Shown: in pieces, positions 5,852 to 12,114 of the stretch | How the letters are laid out: each line of letters begins with the position of its first letter | Numbering within the stretch: the first letter of the stretch is position 1 | The notes under the pieces: model-generated | Told to the model about the DNA's origin: nothing | Databases searched by the model: none | The model's input: the letters and a program-made list of their open reading frames with translations, nothing else | Assembly (NCBI GenBank): GCA_013140955.1 | Contig: JABFRY010000270.1 | Span: 1-13,102, forward strand | Length of the DNA stretch: 13,102 nucleotides | Direction of reading: 5' to 3' | Origin: Acidobacteriota bacterium | GTDB taxonomy: Bacteria; Acidobacteriota; Vicinamibacteria; Vicinamibacterales; UBA2999 | Made by a program: the position numbers and the translations under genes

Positions 5852-6331
5852 ATGCTCGAATTGCTCACGGCAATCGAAAGCAGCACGTTCGCGACCTGGC
5901 TGCGTGAGTCGGGATCGATCTGGGCCTATCCGGCGGTGCTCACCCTGCACACGTTCGGACTGGCCGTGCTCGTCGGCGCCAATACCGTGCTCGACCTGCG
6001 GCTGCTCGGCGCCGGACAGGGGATTCCCCTCTCCAGCCTCTCGAAACTCTTTCCCGTCATGTGGGTGGGCTTCTGGGTCAACGCCCTGTCCGGCGTGGCG
6101 TTGTTCTGCGCGGATGCCACCACGAAAGGCACGACGAACATCTTCTTCCTCAAGCTCGGGTTCGTCCTGGTCGGCGTGGTGATCATCTTCATGTTGAAGT
6201 CGACGGTCTACGGCCGCGGACCGGATGCGGCGACGACGTCGAGCAAGGCCTCGAGCCTCGCGCTGGCGTCGCTGCTCGTGTGGGCGGCAGCCACCACGGC
6301 CGGTCGCCTGATGGCGTACATCACCCTCTAG
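5852..6331 (+). CDS. DUF6644-type integral membrane protein (first copy)
   Basis: A 159-residue hydrophobic protein with four predicted transmembrane segments, roughly residues 25-48, 68-88, 96-116 and 130-156. The N-terminal SSTFATWLRESGSIWAYP, the following LHTFGLAVLVG and LDLRLLG are the hallmarks of the DUF6644 family. The function of that family is unknown. The conserved His of LHT in the first membrane helix could bind a cofactor or metal, but this is inference. A good Shine-Dalgarno (AAAGGA, 9 bases before ATG) fixes the start. The second family member follows after 19 bases, so the two are an operon and may form a heterodimer. Compared with its partner, this copy is less charged in its loops and contains a Ser/Thr/Ala-rich cytoplasmic stretch near residues 125-135. 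Confidence 0.85.
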   Translation: MLELLTAIESSTFATWLRESGSIWAYPAVLTLHTFGLAVLVGANTVLDLRLLGAGQGIPLSSLSKLFPVMWVGFWVNALSGVALFCADATTKGTTNIFFLKLGFVLVGVVIIFMLKSTVYGRGPDAATTSSKASSLALASLLVWAAATTAGRLMAYITL

Positions 6332-6350
6332 CATTGGCAAGGAGACCGTC

Positions 6351-6848
6351 ATGGATGCCGTCGACACGTTCGCACTCTGGCTGAGAAGCACCAGCATCTC
6401 CGAATTCATCCGCGTCTACCCCTGGGGGTGGCCGGCGGCCGAGACGCTGCACTTCATCGGCCTCTCGATGCTGATCGGGTGCGCGGGGATGTTCGACCTG
6501 CGGCTCCTCGGCTTCATGCCGAAGGTTCCGATCAAGGCCGTGCACGACCTGCTGTTCTGGGCCAAGGTGGGTTTCGCCCTCAATCTCGTTACGGGCATCG
6601 TCTTCTTCGTGGGTGCGCCCGACCAGTACATCCGCAACACGGCGTGGTGGGGGAAGGTGCTGTTTCTGGTCATCGCCGGGGCCAACGCCTTCCTCTTCGA
6701 GACCAAGTTCGGCCGGCAGGTGGCCGATATCAAGGTCGGCGAGGAGACGCCGGTGCCCTTCAAGGTGGCTGCGGGCGTTTCGCTCGTCTCCTGGTTCTTC
6801 GTGACCTACTGGGGCCGGATGCTGCCCTTCATCGGGAACGCGTTCTAG
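6351..6848 (+). CDS. DUF6644-type integral membrane protein (second copy)
   Basis: A 165-residue paralogue of the preceding gene, with the same four-helix plan. FALWLRSTSISEFIRVYP, ETLHFIGLSMLIG and FDLRLLG mirror the first copy, and AWWGKVLFLVIAGANAFLFE forms the third helix. AAGGAG lies 6 bases before the ATG, so translation initiation should be efficient. It shares an operon with the first copy (19-base gap). The conserved His (LHF) is kept. The function is unknown. Two diverged copies in tandem suggest a hetero-oligomer rather than redundancy. A 10-bp hairpin 24 bases after the stop probably ends the transcript. Confidence 0.87.
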   Translation: MDAVDTFALWLRSTSISEFIRVYPWGWPAAETLHFIGLSMLIGCAGMFDLRLLGFMPKVPIKAVHDLLFWAKVGFALNLVTGIVFFVGAPDQYIRNTAWWGKVLFLVIAGANAFLFETKFGRQVADIKVGEETPVPFKVAAGVSLVSWFFVTYWGRMLPFIGNAF

Positions 6849-6872
6849 GGCCCGATCACTCGTCGACTCGGG

Positions 6873-6904
6873 GAGCCGGGCGGGCGAGCGCCCGGCTCTG
6901 CCGT
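6873..6904 (+). terminator. Probable terminator after the DUF6644 pair
   Basis: GAGCCGGGCG (6873-6882) and CGCCCGGCTC (6889-6898) form a perfect 10-bp GC-rich stem with a 6-base loop. The tail TGCCGTTTG is only weakly T-rich, so efficiency is uncertain. Confidence 0.5.
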
Positions 6905-6934
6905 TTGCCTCACGGGTTCGCGCTCGCGTACCAT
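6905..6934 (+). promoter_or_regulatory. Candidate promoter of the small Cys-rich gene
   Basis: TTGCCT (6905-6910), an 18-base spacer and TACCAT (6929-6934) each match 4 of 6 consensus bases. The predicted start is 35-45 bases before the ATG at 6982. Confidence 0.35.
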
Positions 6935-6981
6935 GCCGGGGATGGGGAGGGGCGACCGGGTGCTCCTCCAGGTGGGAGACG

Positions 6982-7251
6982 ATGGCCTGCGCCAGGTGTC
7001 CGTATACGCAAAGCTACACGCTGCTCTGGCAGGACGACCGCGACCCCGAGGTGAAGGCCATCATGCTCCGGTGCTGCGCAGGTCCGGAGCTGCAGATCCG
7101 CCGGGGTGCGGACACCCTGTTCGCGGAGATTTTCAAGACCCGCACGGCCGTGTTGGAGCGCTCGGAGCAACTGAGGGCCGACCGCTCGTGGGAATCGGGC
7201 GCCGGTGAGTCGGGGGAGGCCCCGATGCCGGGAGCTGAGCAGTCCGCCTAG
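6982..7251 (+). CDS. Small hypothetical protein with N-terminal CxxC
   Basis: An 89-residue soluble protein with no family I recognise. It opens MACARCPYTQSYTLLWQDD, giving a CxxC at residues 3-6, and has a vicinal Cys pair (IMLRCCAGPE, residues 32-33). Four Cys in the first 33 residues could bind a metal, or serve as redox thiols. The middle is helical and charged (FAEIFKTRTAVLERSEQLR), and the tail is Gly/Ser/Glu-rich and probably disordered. Support for coding: third codon positions are strongly GC in this frame, AGGTGG lies 6 bases before the ATG, and a promoter-like pair sits upstream. The alternative frame from 6933 gives an Arg/Gly-rich peptide and is less likely. It stands alone, between the DUF6644 operon and the secreted-protein cluster. 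Confidence 0.6.
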   Translation: MACARCPYTQSYTLLWQDDRDPEVKAIMLRCCAGPELQIRRGADTLFAEIFKTRTAVLERSEQLRADRSWESGAGESGEAPMPGAEQSA

Positions 7252-7491
7252 CCCATCGGCGGTCCCGTCGTGCGTCGCCGGCCTGTCGCCGGAGCGACCG
7301 TCAGTCGATTCCTCTCCCCTTTCCCAGGAGTCTGGGTTTCCAGCCTGCCGCGCGTCCCTTGCACCGCAGACCCATCCTGCGCGCGGCCCCGACACGTCCC
7401 CCGGCGCGGGCCCCGCCTTCCGCTGGGGAACTCCGTGCGCTTCGGCCACCGCGCGTCGTCCCTGTCTGAGCCGTCAGACATGCCGCGACAG
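7252..7491. other. Intergenic stretch with an operator-like inverted repeat at its end
   Basis: The first ~200 bases hold nothing I can support: no codon-biased frame, no clear terminator, only GC-rich sequence. The final part contains TGTCTGA (7463-7469) and TCAGACA (7474-7480), annotated separately, just before the promoter of the next gene. Confidence 0.5.
7463..7480. promoter_or_regulatory. Inverted repeat TGTCTGA-N4-TCAGACA, candidate operator
   Basis: The two 7-base arms are perfect reverse complements with a GCCG spacer. The repeat ends 11 bases before the -35 of the promoter at 7492-7520. Its centre is about 55 bases upstream of the predicted transcription start, a position used more often by activators than by repressors. 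The binding protein is unknown. Confidence 0.5.
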
Positions 7492-7520
7492 GTGACAGAG
7501 AGGCTCCGCTTCGCTAGAAT
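7492..7520 (+). promoter_or_regulatory. Promoter of the first secreted 292-residue protein
   Basis: GTGACA (7492-7497), a 17-base spacer and TAGAAT (7515-7520) match 5 of 6 consensus bases each, the strongest sigma-70-type promoter in the window. In the leader, CGCCGT (7532-7537) pairs with ACGGCG (7546-7551), and the stem abuts the GGGAGGA Shine-Dalgarno (7551-7557). Confidence 0.7.
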
Positions 7521-7561
7521 CCCGCCCGTAACGCCGTCTGCCTTCACGGCGGGAGGAATCC

Positions 7562-8440
7562 ATGACCGACATCCGACTCCGAATCGCTCGCGGCGCGCTG
7601 GCAGCGGTCCTGACGCTCCTGGCGACACCCGCCCTGGCGCAATTCGACGTCGATGGCATGTGGGGGCAGCGTCGACACGAGGACCAACCCGAGCGGGGGC
7701 CCGGGCCCGATGTCGGCGACTATGCCGGCCTGCCCATCAACGACGCCACCCGGATGCGCGCCGACTCGTGGGATGCGTCGCTGCTGACGATGCCCGAGCA
7801 CCAGTGCAAGCCGCACCCGGCCGACTACAGCCCGCGCGGGCCTGCCAACCTGCGTATCTGGAAGGAGATCGATCGGGACACCCAGCAGGTGGTGGCGTAT
7901 CGGACGCACATCTCGTGGCAGGCGCCCGAGCGCACGATCTGGATGGACGGCCGGCCGCATCCACCGGAGTTCGCCGCGCACACCTGGCAGGGGTTCTCGA
8001 CCGGCTCGTGGGAGGGGGGCGCGCTCAAGGTGGTGACGACCCACCTGAAGGCGGCCTTCATCCGCCGCAATGGACTGGCCCGGAGCGACCTGGCGACGAT
8101 GACCGAGTACTGGTACCGGCGGGGCAACGTGCTCACGCACCTGTTGATGCTGCAGGATCCGGTCTACCTGACCGAACCCTTCGTGCGGACGACCAACTGG
8201 GAACTCGAGCCCGACCTCGAACTCGAGCCCTATCCGTGCGGCTACGTCGTCGAGGTGGTGCGCGCGCGCGGGGAGGTGCCCCATCACCTCCCGGGCACCA
8301 ACCCGTTTCTCGAGGAGTACGCGACGCGTCACAACCTGCCGCTCGAGGGGGTGAGGGGCGGCGCAGAGACCGCGTTGCCGGAGTTCATGCGCCGCATCGA
8401 GGGGCAGGCGGCGCGGCCAGGCACCGCGGGGCAGCAGTAG
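7562..8440 (+). CDS. Secreted protein of unknown function, paralogue A
   Basis: A 292-residue protein with a Sec signal peptide (hydrophobic ARGALAAVLTLLATPALA, cleavage near residue 26 after ALA). The mature part has no domain I can name. Conserved landmarks shared with the next gene are GPDVGDYAGLPI, PEHQCKPHP, RTIWMDGRPHPPEFA, HTWQGFSTG-x-WEG, TTHLK-x3-RRNGL, DPVYLTEP and RARGEVPH. The W-E-G/TTHLK/TE pattern resembles a beta-rich family of uncharacterised secreted proteins common in Acidobacteriota. The repeated His and two single Cys (in QCKPHP and YPCGYV) suggest metal binding, a disulfide, or both, which is inference. It has its own promoter, a leader hairpin and a strong Shine-Dalgarno 5 bases before ATG. 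Identity with paralogue B is roughly 60% by eye, with the same total length. Confidence 0.85.
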   Translation: MTDIRLRIARGALAAVLTLLATPALAQFDVDGMWGQRRHEDQPERGPGPDVGDYAGLPINDATRMRADSWDASLLTMPEHQCKPHPADYSPRGPANLRIWKEIDRDTQQVVAYRTHISWQAPERTIWMDGRPHPPEFAAHTWQGFSTGSWEGGALKVVTTHLKAAFIRRNGLARSDLATMTEYWYRRGNVLTHLLMLQDPVYLTEPFVRTTNWELEPDLELEPYPCGYVVEVVRARGEVPHHLPGTNPFLEEYATRHNLPLEGVRGGAETALPEFMRRIEGQAARPGTAGQQ

Positions 8441-8526
8441 GGGAGAGGTCAGTCAGAGCGGCATACAGGGCCTGGAACGGCTCAGTCCTGGTGCCGGCGA
8501 CCGGGCCGAGCGGACGGGCACGCGTG

Positions 8527-8556
8527 TTGCCCGGCAGGGCCCTGCAACGTTACACT
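8527..8556 (+). promoter_or_regulatory. Candidate promoter upstream of paralogue B
   Basis: TTGCCC (8527-8532), an 18-base spacer and TACACT (8551-8556) match 4 of 6 and 5 of 6 consensus bases. The 12-base palindrome at 8534-8545 lies in the spacer, where a repressor could act, but GC-only palindromes of this size are expected by chance in such DNA. Confidence 0.35.
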
Positions 8557-8706
8557 GCACTGCTCCGTTGGTCCCAGTCTGACAGGTCGGCCGGCAAGCC
8601 GGCGCTCGGGCATCGGCTCGCGCTGGCACGACCTGGGGCACATGCACGGGGCGCTACGGAGTCCGCGCCCTGCGGCGCCGAGGGACAGCGGCGCTGCGGA
8701 CGGCGG

Positions 8707-8735
8707 CTCCTGGGACAGTGACTCCTGGGACAGTG
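8707..8735 (+). repeat. Tandem duplication of a 15-base unit
   Basis: CTCCTGGGACAGTG occurs at 8707-8720 and again, identical, at 8722-8735, with a single base between. It lies in the long leader of paralogue B. It may be a replication-slippage product. I see no function. Confidence 0.7.
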
Positions 8736-8854
8736 GCCGCGCGCCGGGAGGCCGTGGCCGCGGCGACCGCCGGTTCGGTCCGGCCGGTATCGACGTGACG
8801 CAATCCGCACCGCCACCAACAGCGCGGTGCCTCAACTTCACGGGGTTTGGACGA

Positions 8855-9733
8855 ATGAGGAACGCTCGCGCACTCGCACGAATCGGGACATTGGCCTTCG
8901 CGATGGTGTCCGCGGCCGCGCTGCCGGCCTCGGCCCAGATCGACATCACCGGCAACTACGAGCCGATCATGCACGAGGACCAGGTGGAACGGATCCCCGG
9001 TCCCGACGTCGGCGACTATGCAGGCCTGCCCATCACCGAGGCGGCCCGCTTCCGGGCAAACTCCTGGAGCCCGTCGCTGCTCACGCTCCCGGAGCACCAG
9101 TGCAAGCCGCACCCCTCCACCTACGGGTTCAGGGGCGTGGGCAATCTCCGGATTCAGAGTGTCGTCGATCCCGAATCCGAGGAGATCGTGGCCTATACCA
9201 CCCACATCCGCTGGATGGAGCAGAAGCGCACCATCTGGATGGACGGTCGCCCGCACCCGCCGGAGTTCGCCCCGCACACGTGGCAGGGCTTCTCGACCGG
9301 CCGGTGGGAGGGCAACGTGCTCGTGGTCGAGACGACGCACCTCAAGGCCGGGTGGTTCCGGCGCAACGGCCTGATGCTGACCGACGCGGCCAAGATGACG
9401 GAGCGCTTCATCAAGCACGGCAACGTGATCCAGCACGTGTACATGATCGAGGATCCGAACTACCTGACCGAGCCGCTCATCAAGACGAGCGGGTTCCTGC
9501 TGCAGGATCGCGACTACATGGAGCCGTATCCCTGCAGCTACGTCACCGAGGTGCCCCGCGCCCGTGGTGAGGTCCCGCACAATCTTCCCGGGACCGAGGC
9601 GAGCAATCCCTCTGCGGAGTACGCCGCCATGCACAAGATTCCGGTGGAGGCCGCGCGCGGTGGCGCCGAGACGGCATACCCGGAGTTCATGCGGCGGGCG
9701 CAGCCGGCAGCGGGTCGCACCGGCGCGCAGTAA
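8855..9733 (+). CDS. Secreted protein of unknown function, paralogue B
   Basis: A 292-residue protein starting at ATG 8855, which gives a clean Sec signal peptide (GTLAFAMVSAAALPASA, cleavage near residue 27). The longer frame from 8642 is rejected. Mature sequence tracks paralogue A throughout: GPDVGDYAGLPI, LPEHQCKPHP, RTIWMDGRPHPPEFA, HTWQGFSTGRWEG, TTHLKAGWFRRNGL, DPNYLTEP, YPCSYVTEV and RARGEVPH. Both single Cys and most His are kept, which argues for structural or metal roles. Differences cluster in the segment after the signal peptide and in the C-terminal tail. The Shine-Dalgarno is weak. The next gene is a secreted metallohydrolase 244 bases downstream. Tandem duplication followed by divergence is the simplest origin. 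No function is known. Confidence 0.85.
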   Translation: MRNARALARIGTLAFAMVSAAALPASAQIDITGNYEPIMHEDQVERIPGPDVGDYAGLPITEAARFRANSWSPSLLTLPEHQCKPHPSTYGFRGVGNLRIQSVVDPESEEIVAYTTHIRWMEQKRTIWMDGRPHPPEFAPHTWQGFSTGRWEGNVLVVETTHLKAGWFRRNGLMLTDAAKMTERFIKHGNVIQHVYMIEDPNYLTEPLIKTSGFLLQDRDYMEPYPCSYVTEVPRARGEVPHNLPGTEASNPSAEYAAMHKIPVEAARGGAETAYPEFMRRAQPAAGRTGAQ

Positions 9734-9768
9734 GGCGGATGCGGATCGGCGAGGCGCCCGATTCGCGG

Positions 9769-9797
9769 TTGAGTCTGAGAGGCACTTCGGGCATGAT
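9769..9797 (+). promoter_or_regulatory. Weak candidate promoter before the metallohydrolase
   Basis: TTGAGT (9769-9774), 17 bases, CATGAT (9792-9797); each matches 4 of 6 consensus bases. It would place the inverted repeat at 9863-9883 inside the leader. Confidence 0.25.
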
Positions 9798-9862
9798 CTG
9801 GCGGCCACGGTGATAGGGCCGGCAGGTGCCTCGCGGTAAACGGGACTGCCCGGCTGGTTGTA

Positions 9863-9883
9863 GACACGTTCGCGGAACGTGTC
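9863..9883. promoter_or_regulatory. Perfect inverted repeat, 9-base arms, before the metallohydrolase gene
   Basis: GACACGTTC (9863-9871) and GAACGTGTC (9875-9883) are exact reverse complements around GCG. It is either a dimeric regulator site or an RNA hairpin in the 244-base gap after paralogue B. No T-tract follows, so it is not an obvious intrinsic terminator. Confidence 0.55.
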
Positions 9884-9977
9884 GGGGCTGGCCGGACCAG
9901 GAGAGATGGTGGTCGTTCCGGACGTGAACGACGCGGCGGTGAGGCAACGGATAGTGGTCACGATGGTGGAGCGTTCA

Positions 9978-11015
9978 ATGAAAACAAGGTGGTCGACGGC
10001 GTCGCCTGTCGTGCGGCGGACGCTGGTCCTGGCGAGCGTCCTGATTCTCGGGGCGGTCGGAATGGCTGCGCAGCAGCAGAATTTCGACAACATCCAGGTC
10101 CGGTCTATGCACGTCCAGGGCAAGATCTGGATGCTGGTCGGAGCGGGTGGGAATGTCACCATCCAGATTGGTGACGACGGCGTGCTGGTGGTGGACACGC
10201 AGTTCGATGGGATGGCCGACAAGCTGATCGCCGAGATCAACCGGCTGTCCGGCGGCAAGCCCATCCGCTACATCATCAATACGCACTCCCACGGCGACCA
10301 CGTCGGGGGCAATCAGAAGATCGCGGCTGCCGGTGCGCAGATCGTGGCTGGCAACTTCGCCGGTCAGATTGCCTTCCGCACGGGTGGGGGCAACCCGGCC
10401 TTCATCATCGCGCACGAGAACGCGCTGAACCGCATCAGCCGGCCCGCGCAGGGCGAGCCGCCGCCGTTCGAGGCCTGGCCGACCGACACGTTCTTCGTCG
10501 AGTCGAAGGACATGTATTTCAACGGTGAGGCCATCCGTCTGCTCCACCAGCCGAACGCGCACACCGACGGAGACATCCTGGTGCACTTCCGCGGGTCGGA
10601 CGTGATTTCTGCCGGTGACGTCTACACGAACGCGCGGTATCCGAACATCGACGTGGCCGCCGGTGGCAGCATCAACGGCATCGTGGCCGCCGCCAACAAC
10701 ATCATCGACCTCACCGTGCCGGCGGACAAGCAGGAGGGTGGCACCTATGTCATCCCCGGTCACGGCCGCCTGGCGGACGAGGCCGACGTGGTCGAGTATC
10801 GGGACATGCTCACCATCATCCGCGACCGCATCCAGGATCTTGCCCAGAAGGGGCAGACCCTGGAGCAGGTGAAGGCCGCCAAGCCGACGCTCGACTACGA
10901 CGGCCGGTTCGGCGCGGCCACCGGGATCGGCAACACCGATACGTTCGTGGAGCGTGTGTACAACGGTGTCAAGCCGCCGGATCCGCCGGCCAACAATCGC
11001 AACCGCCGCCGCTAG
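9978..11015 (+). CDS. Secreted metallo-beta-lactamase-fold hydrolase
   Basis: A 345-residue exported MBL-fold enzyme. ATG 9978 is chosen because GGTGGAG sits about 6 bases upstream and it yields a regular signal peptide (RRTLVLASVLILGAVGMAA, cleavage near residue 31). In-frame starts at 9879 and 9963 give overlong N-termini. Metal ligands are complete: THSHGDH (His103, His105, Asp107, His108), His195 in NAHTDGD, Asp214 in SAGDVY, and His262 in IPGHG. This is a binuclear site. The fold covers esters, lactones, thioesters and beta-lactams, so the substrate cannot be read. QPNAHTDGDILVHF and the linker rich in Pro and Glu (about 155-170) look like the broad periplasmic MBL class common in Acidobacteriota. 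The C-terminus is Pro/Asn/Arg-rich. The third family homologue follows after 33 bases, so the two are probably cotranscribed. Confidence 0.9.
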   Translation: MKTRWSTASPVVRRTLVLASVLILGAVGMAAQQQNFDNIQVRSMHVQGKIWMLVGAGGNVTIQIGDDGVLVVDTQFDGMADKLIAEINRLSGGKPIRYIINTHSHGDHVGGNQKIAAAGAQIVAGNFAGQIAFRTGGGNPAFIIAHENALNRISRPAQGEPPPFEAWPTDTFFVESKDMYFNGEAIRLLHQPNAHTDGDILVHFRGSDVISAGDVYTNARYPNIDVAAGGSINGIVAAANNIIDLTVPADKQEGGTYVIPGHGRLADEADVVEYRDMLTIIRDRIQDLAQKGQTLEQVKAAKPTLDYDGRFGAATGIGNTDTFVERVYNGVKPPDPPANNRNRRR

Positions 11016-11048
11016 ATCGCTGCCAGGGAACTGTGGAGGGACGAGTAC

Positions 11049-11822
11049 ATGAGGCTTAGAACAGTGGTGACACAAATCGCCCCGATGTTCGTTGGCACGG
11101 CGGCCGTTGCGCTGATGCTGGCGGTGCCGGGCGCGTCGGCGCAGGGTCGCGGAGGCCAGGGTGGCCCGCCGCCCACGCCGCAGGCGGCTGCTCCTATCGA
11201 TCTCACGGGCAACTGGGTGTCGATCGTCAACGAGGACTGGCGCTGGCGCATGGTCACGCCTCCCAAGGGCGACTATGCCAGCGTGCCGCTCAATGATGCC
11301 GGTCGCGAGATGGCGGATACCTGGACCGAAGACCAGGACGGCGCCTGCAAAGCGTATGGCGTGGGTGGCCTGATGCGCCAGCCGACCCGGCTGCGGGTCT
11401 CCTGGCAGGATCCCAACACCGTGAAGATCGAGACCGACGCCGGCCAGCAGACCCGCATGCTGCACTTCAGCGCCGCCGCGGCCAACGGTCCCCGCTCGCT
11501 GCAGGGGAACTCCGTGGCGATGTGGGAGCAGCCCGCACGCCAGGGGCGAGGCGCCGCCGCCACGCAGCCTCCCGGTGGCACGCTGAAAGTGGAGACGTCG
11601 AACGTCGCTGCTGGCTGGCTGCGCCGGAACGGTGTGCCCTATAGCGAGAACGCCAAGATCACCGAGTACTTCGACCGCTTCCCGTCGCCCAACGGCGACG
11701 AGTGGCTGGTGGTCACCACCATCGTGGACGACCCGATGTACCTGAACCAGCCGTTCATCACGAGCTCGCACTTCAAGCGCGAGCCGGACGGTTCGAAGTG
11801 GAGCCCCGCGGCCTGCAAGTAG
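11049..11822 (+). CDS. Secreted protein of unknown function, shorter homologue C
   Basis: A 257-residue protein with a Sec signal peptide (FVGTAAVALMLAVPGASA, cleavage near residue 32) and then a Gly/Pro-rich linker (residues 33-48). The mature domain begins IDLTGNW and keeps the order seen in paralogues A and B: GDYASVPLNDAGR, a Cys-Lys motif (GACKAYG), a W-x-P strand, LKVETSNVAAGWLRRNGVPY, ITEYF, and DDPMYLNQPFITSSHF. The HTWQGFSTG and RARGEVPH blocks are absent, so it is a diverged, trimmed relative. A good Shine-Dalgarno (GGAGGGA) lies 8 bases before the ATG. It is in an operon with the MBL hydrolase (33-base gap) and ends at a strong terminator. The Cys near the C-terminus (SPAACK) could pair with GACK. 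No function is known. Confidence 0.82.
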   Translation: MRLRTVVTQIAPMFVGTAAVALMLAVPGASAQGRGGQGGPPPTPQAAAPIDLTGNWVSIVNEDWRWRMVTPPKGDYASVPLNDAGREMADTWTEDQDGACKAYGVGGLMRQPTRLRVSWQDPNTVKIETDAGQQTRMLHFSAAAANGPRSLQGNSVAMWEQPARQGRGAAATQPPGGTLKVETSNVAAGWLRRNGVPYSENAKITEYFDRFPSPNGDEWLVVTTIVDDPMYLNQPFITSSHFKREPDGSKWSPAACK

Positions 11823-11892
11823 GTCGACCGGGTTTCCTTCGGTGAGGCGGTGCCGCGTAACGGGCGCGGTACTGTCCCACAGGTAGTCCGTT

Positions 11893-11939
11893 CAACGGGC
11901 CCGCTGGTTCCCTCGGGAGCTGGCGGGCCCGTTGCTTTT
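11893..11939 (+). terminator. Terminator of the secreted-protein cluster
   Basis: CAACGGGCCCGC (11893-11904) and GCGGGCCCGTTG (11923-11934) form a perfect 12-bp stem with an 18-base loop, followed by CTTTTC. It is 70 bases past the stop of homologue C. The tail is short, but the stem is very stable. Confidence 0.75.
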
Positions 11940-12067
11940 CGGGGGGGCAAGCGGGGGCTGCGCCCGGCGTCAGGGCATCGGGCAGGCGAAGCAGGTGGCG
12001 TCGAACGCCTGGGACGGCGAGGGAGTTCGCGGCCCAAGCCATCGGCTGGCCGTGAGGCGGGGTGCGC

Positions 12068-12107
12068 GACGGACGCGTCGGGCGGTGTGTTGCCCGGCGC
12101 GTCCGTC
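12068..12107 (-). terminator. Long hairpin immediately after the YceI-family gene
   Basis: GACGGACGCG (12068-12077) pairs with CGCGTCCGTC (12098-12107), and CGGGC (12079-12083) with GCCCG (12092-12096), joined by a T-G wobble. The result is a 16-bp stem with an 8-base loop. It starts 7 bases past the YceI stop codon on that strand. No T-tract follows, so it may be a Rho-type or 3'-stabilising hairpin. Confidence 0.5.
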
Positions 12108-12114
12108 CGGAGTG

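Larger units (their letters stand above)
8441..8854. other. 414-base gap between paralogues A and B
   Basis: No supportable gene. A frame open from 8642 runs into paralogue B, but encodes Arg/Gly/Ser-rich low complexity ahead of a clean signal peptide. Contents seen: a candidate promoter at 8527-8556 whose spacer contains the palindrome GCAGGGCCCTGC, and a 15-base tandem duplication at 8707-8735. If the promoter is used, paralogue B has a leader of nearly 300 bases. Confidence 0.5.

Noticed and set aside
8534..8545. Palindrome GCAGGGCCCTGC in a promoter spacer as an operator
   Set aside because: A 12-base perfect palindrome is expected a few times by chance in 13 kb, more so in GC-rich DNA. 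Noted only in passing.
8642..8854. Upstream in-frame extension of paralogue B
   Set aside because: Encodes repetitive Gly/Ser/Arg sequence including the tandem duplication, ahead of a well-formed signal peptide starting at 8855.
8654..10264. Long minus-strand open frame (536 codons) across paralogue B and the hydrolase start
   Set aside because: Spans two plus-strand genes with signal peptides and an intergenic gap, and shows no recognisable protein motif.
9975..11771. Long minus-strand open frame (598 codons) opposite the MBL gene and homologue C
   Set aside because: Translation is a low-complexity mirror of the plus-strand genes. The MBL metal motifs are unequivocal on the plus strand.
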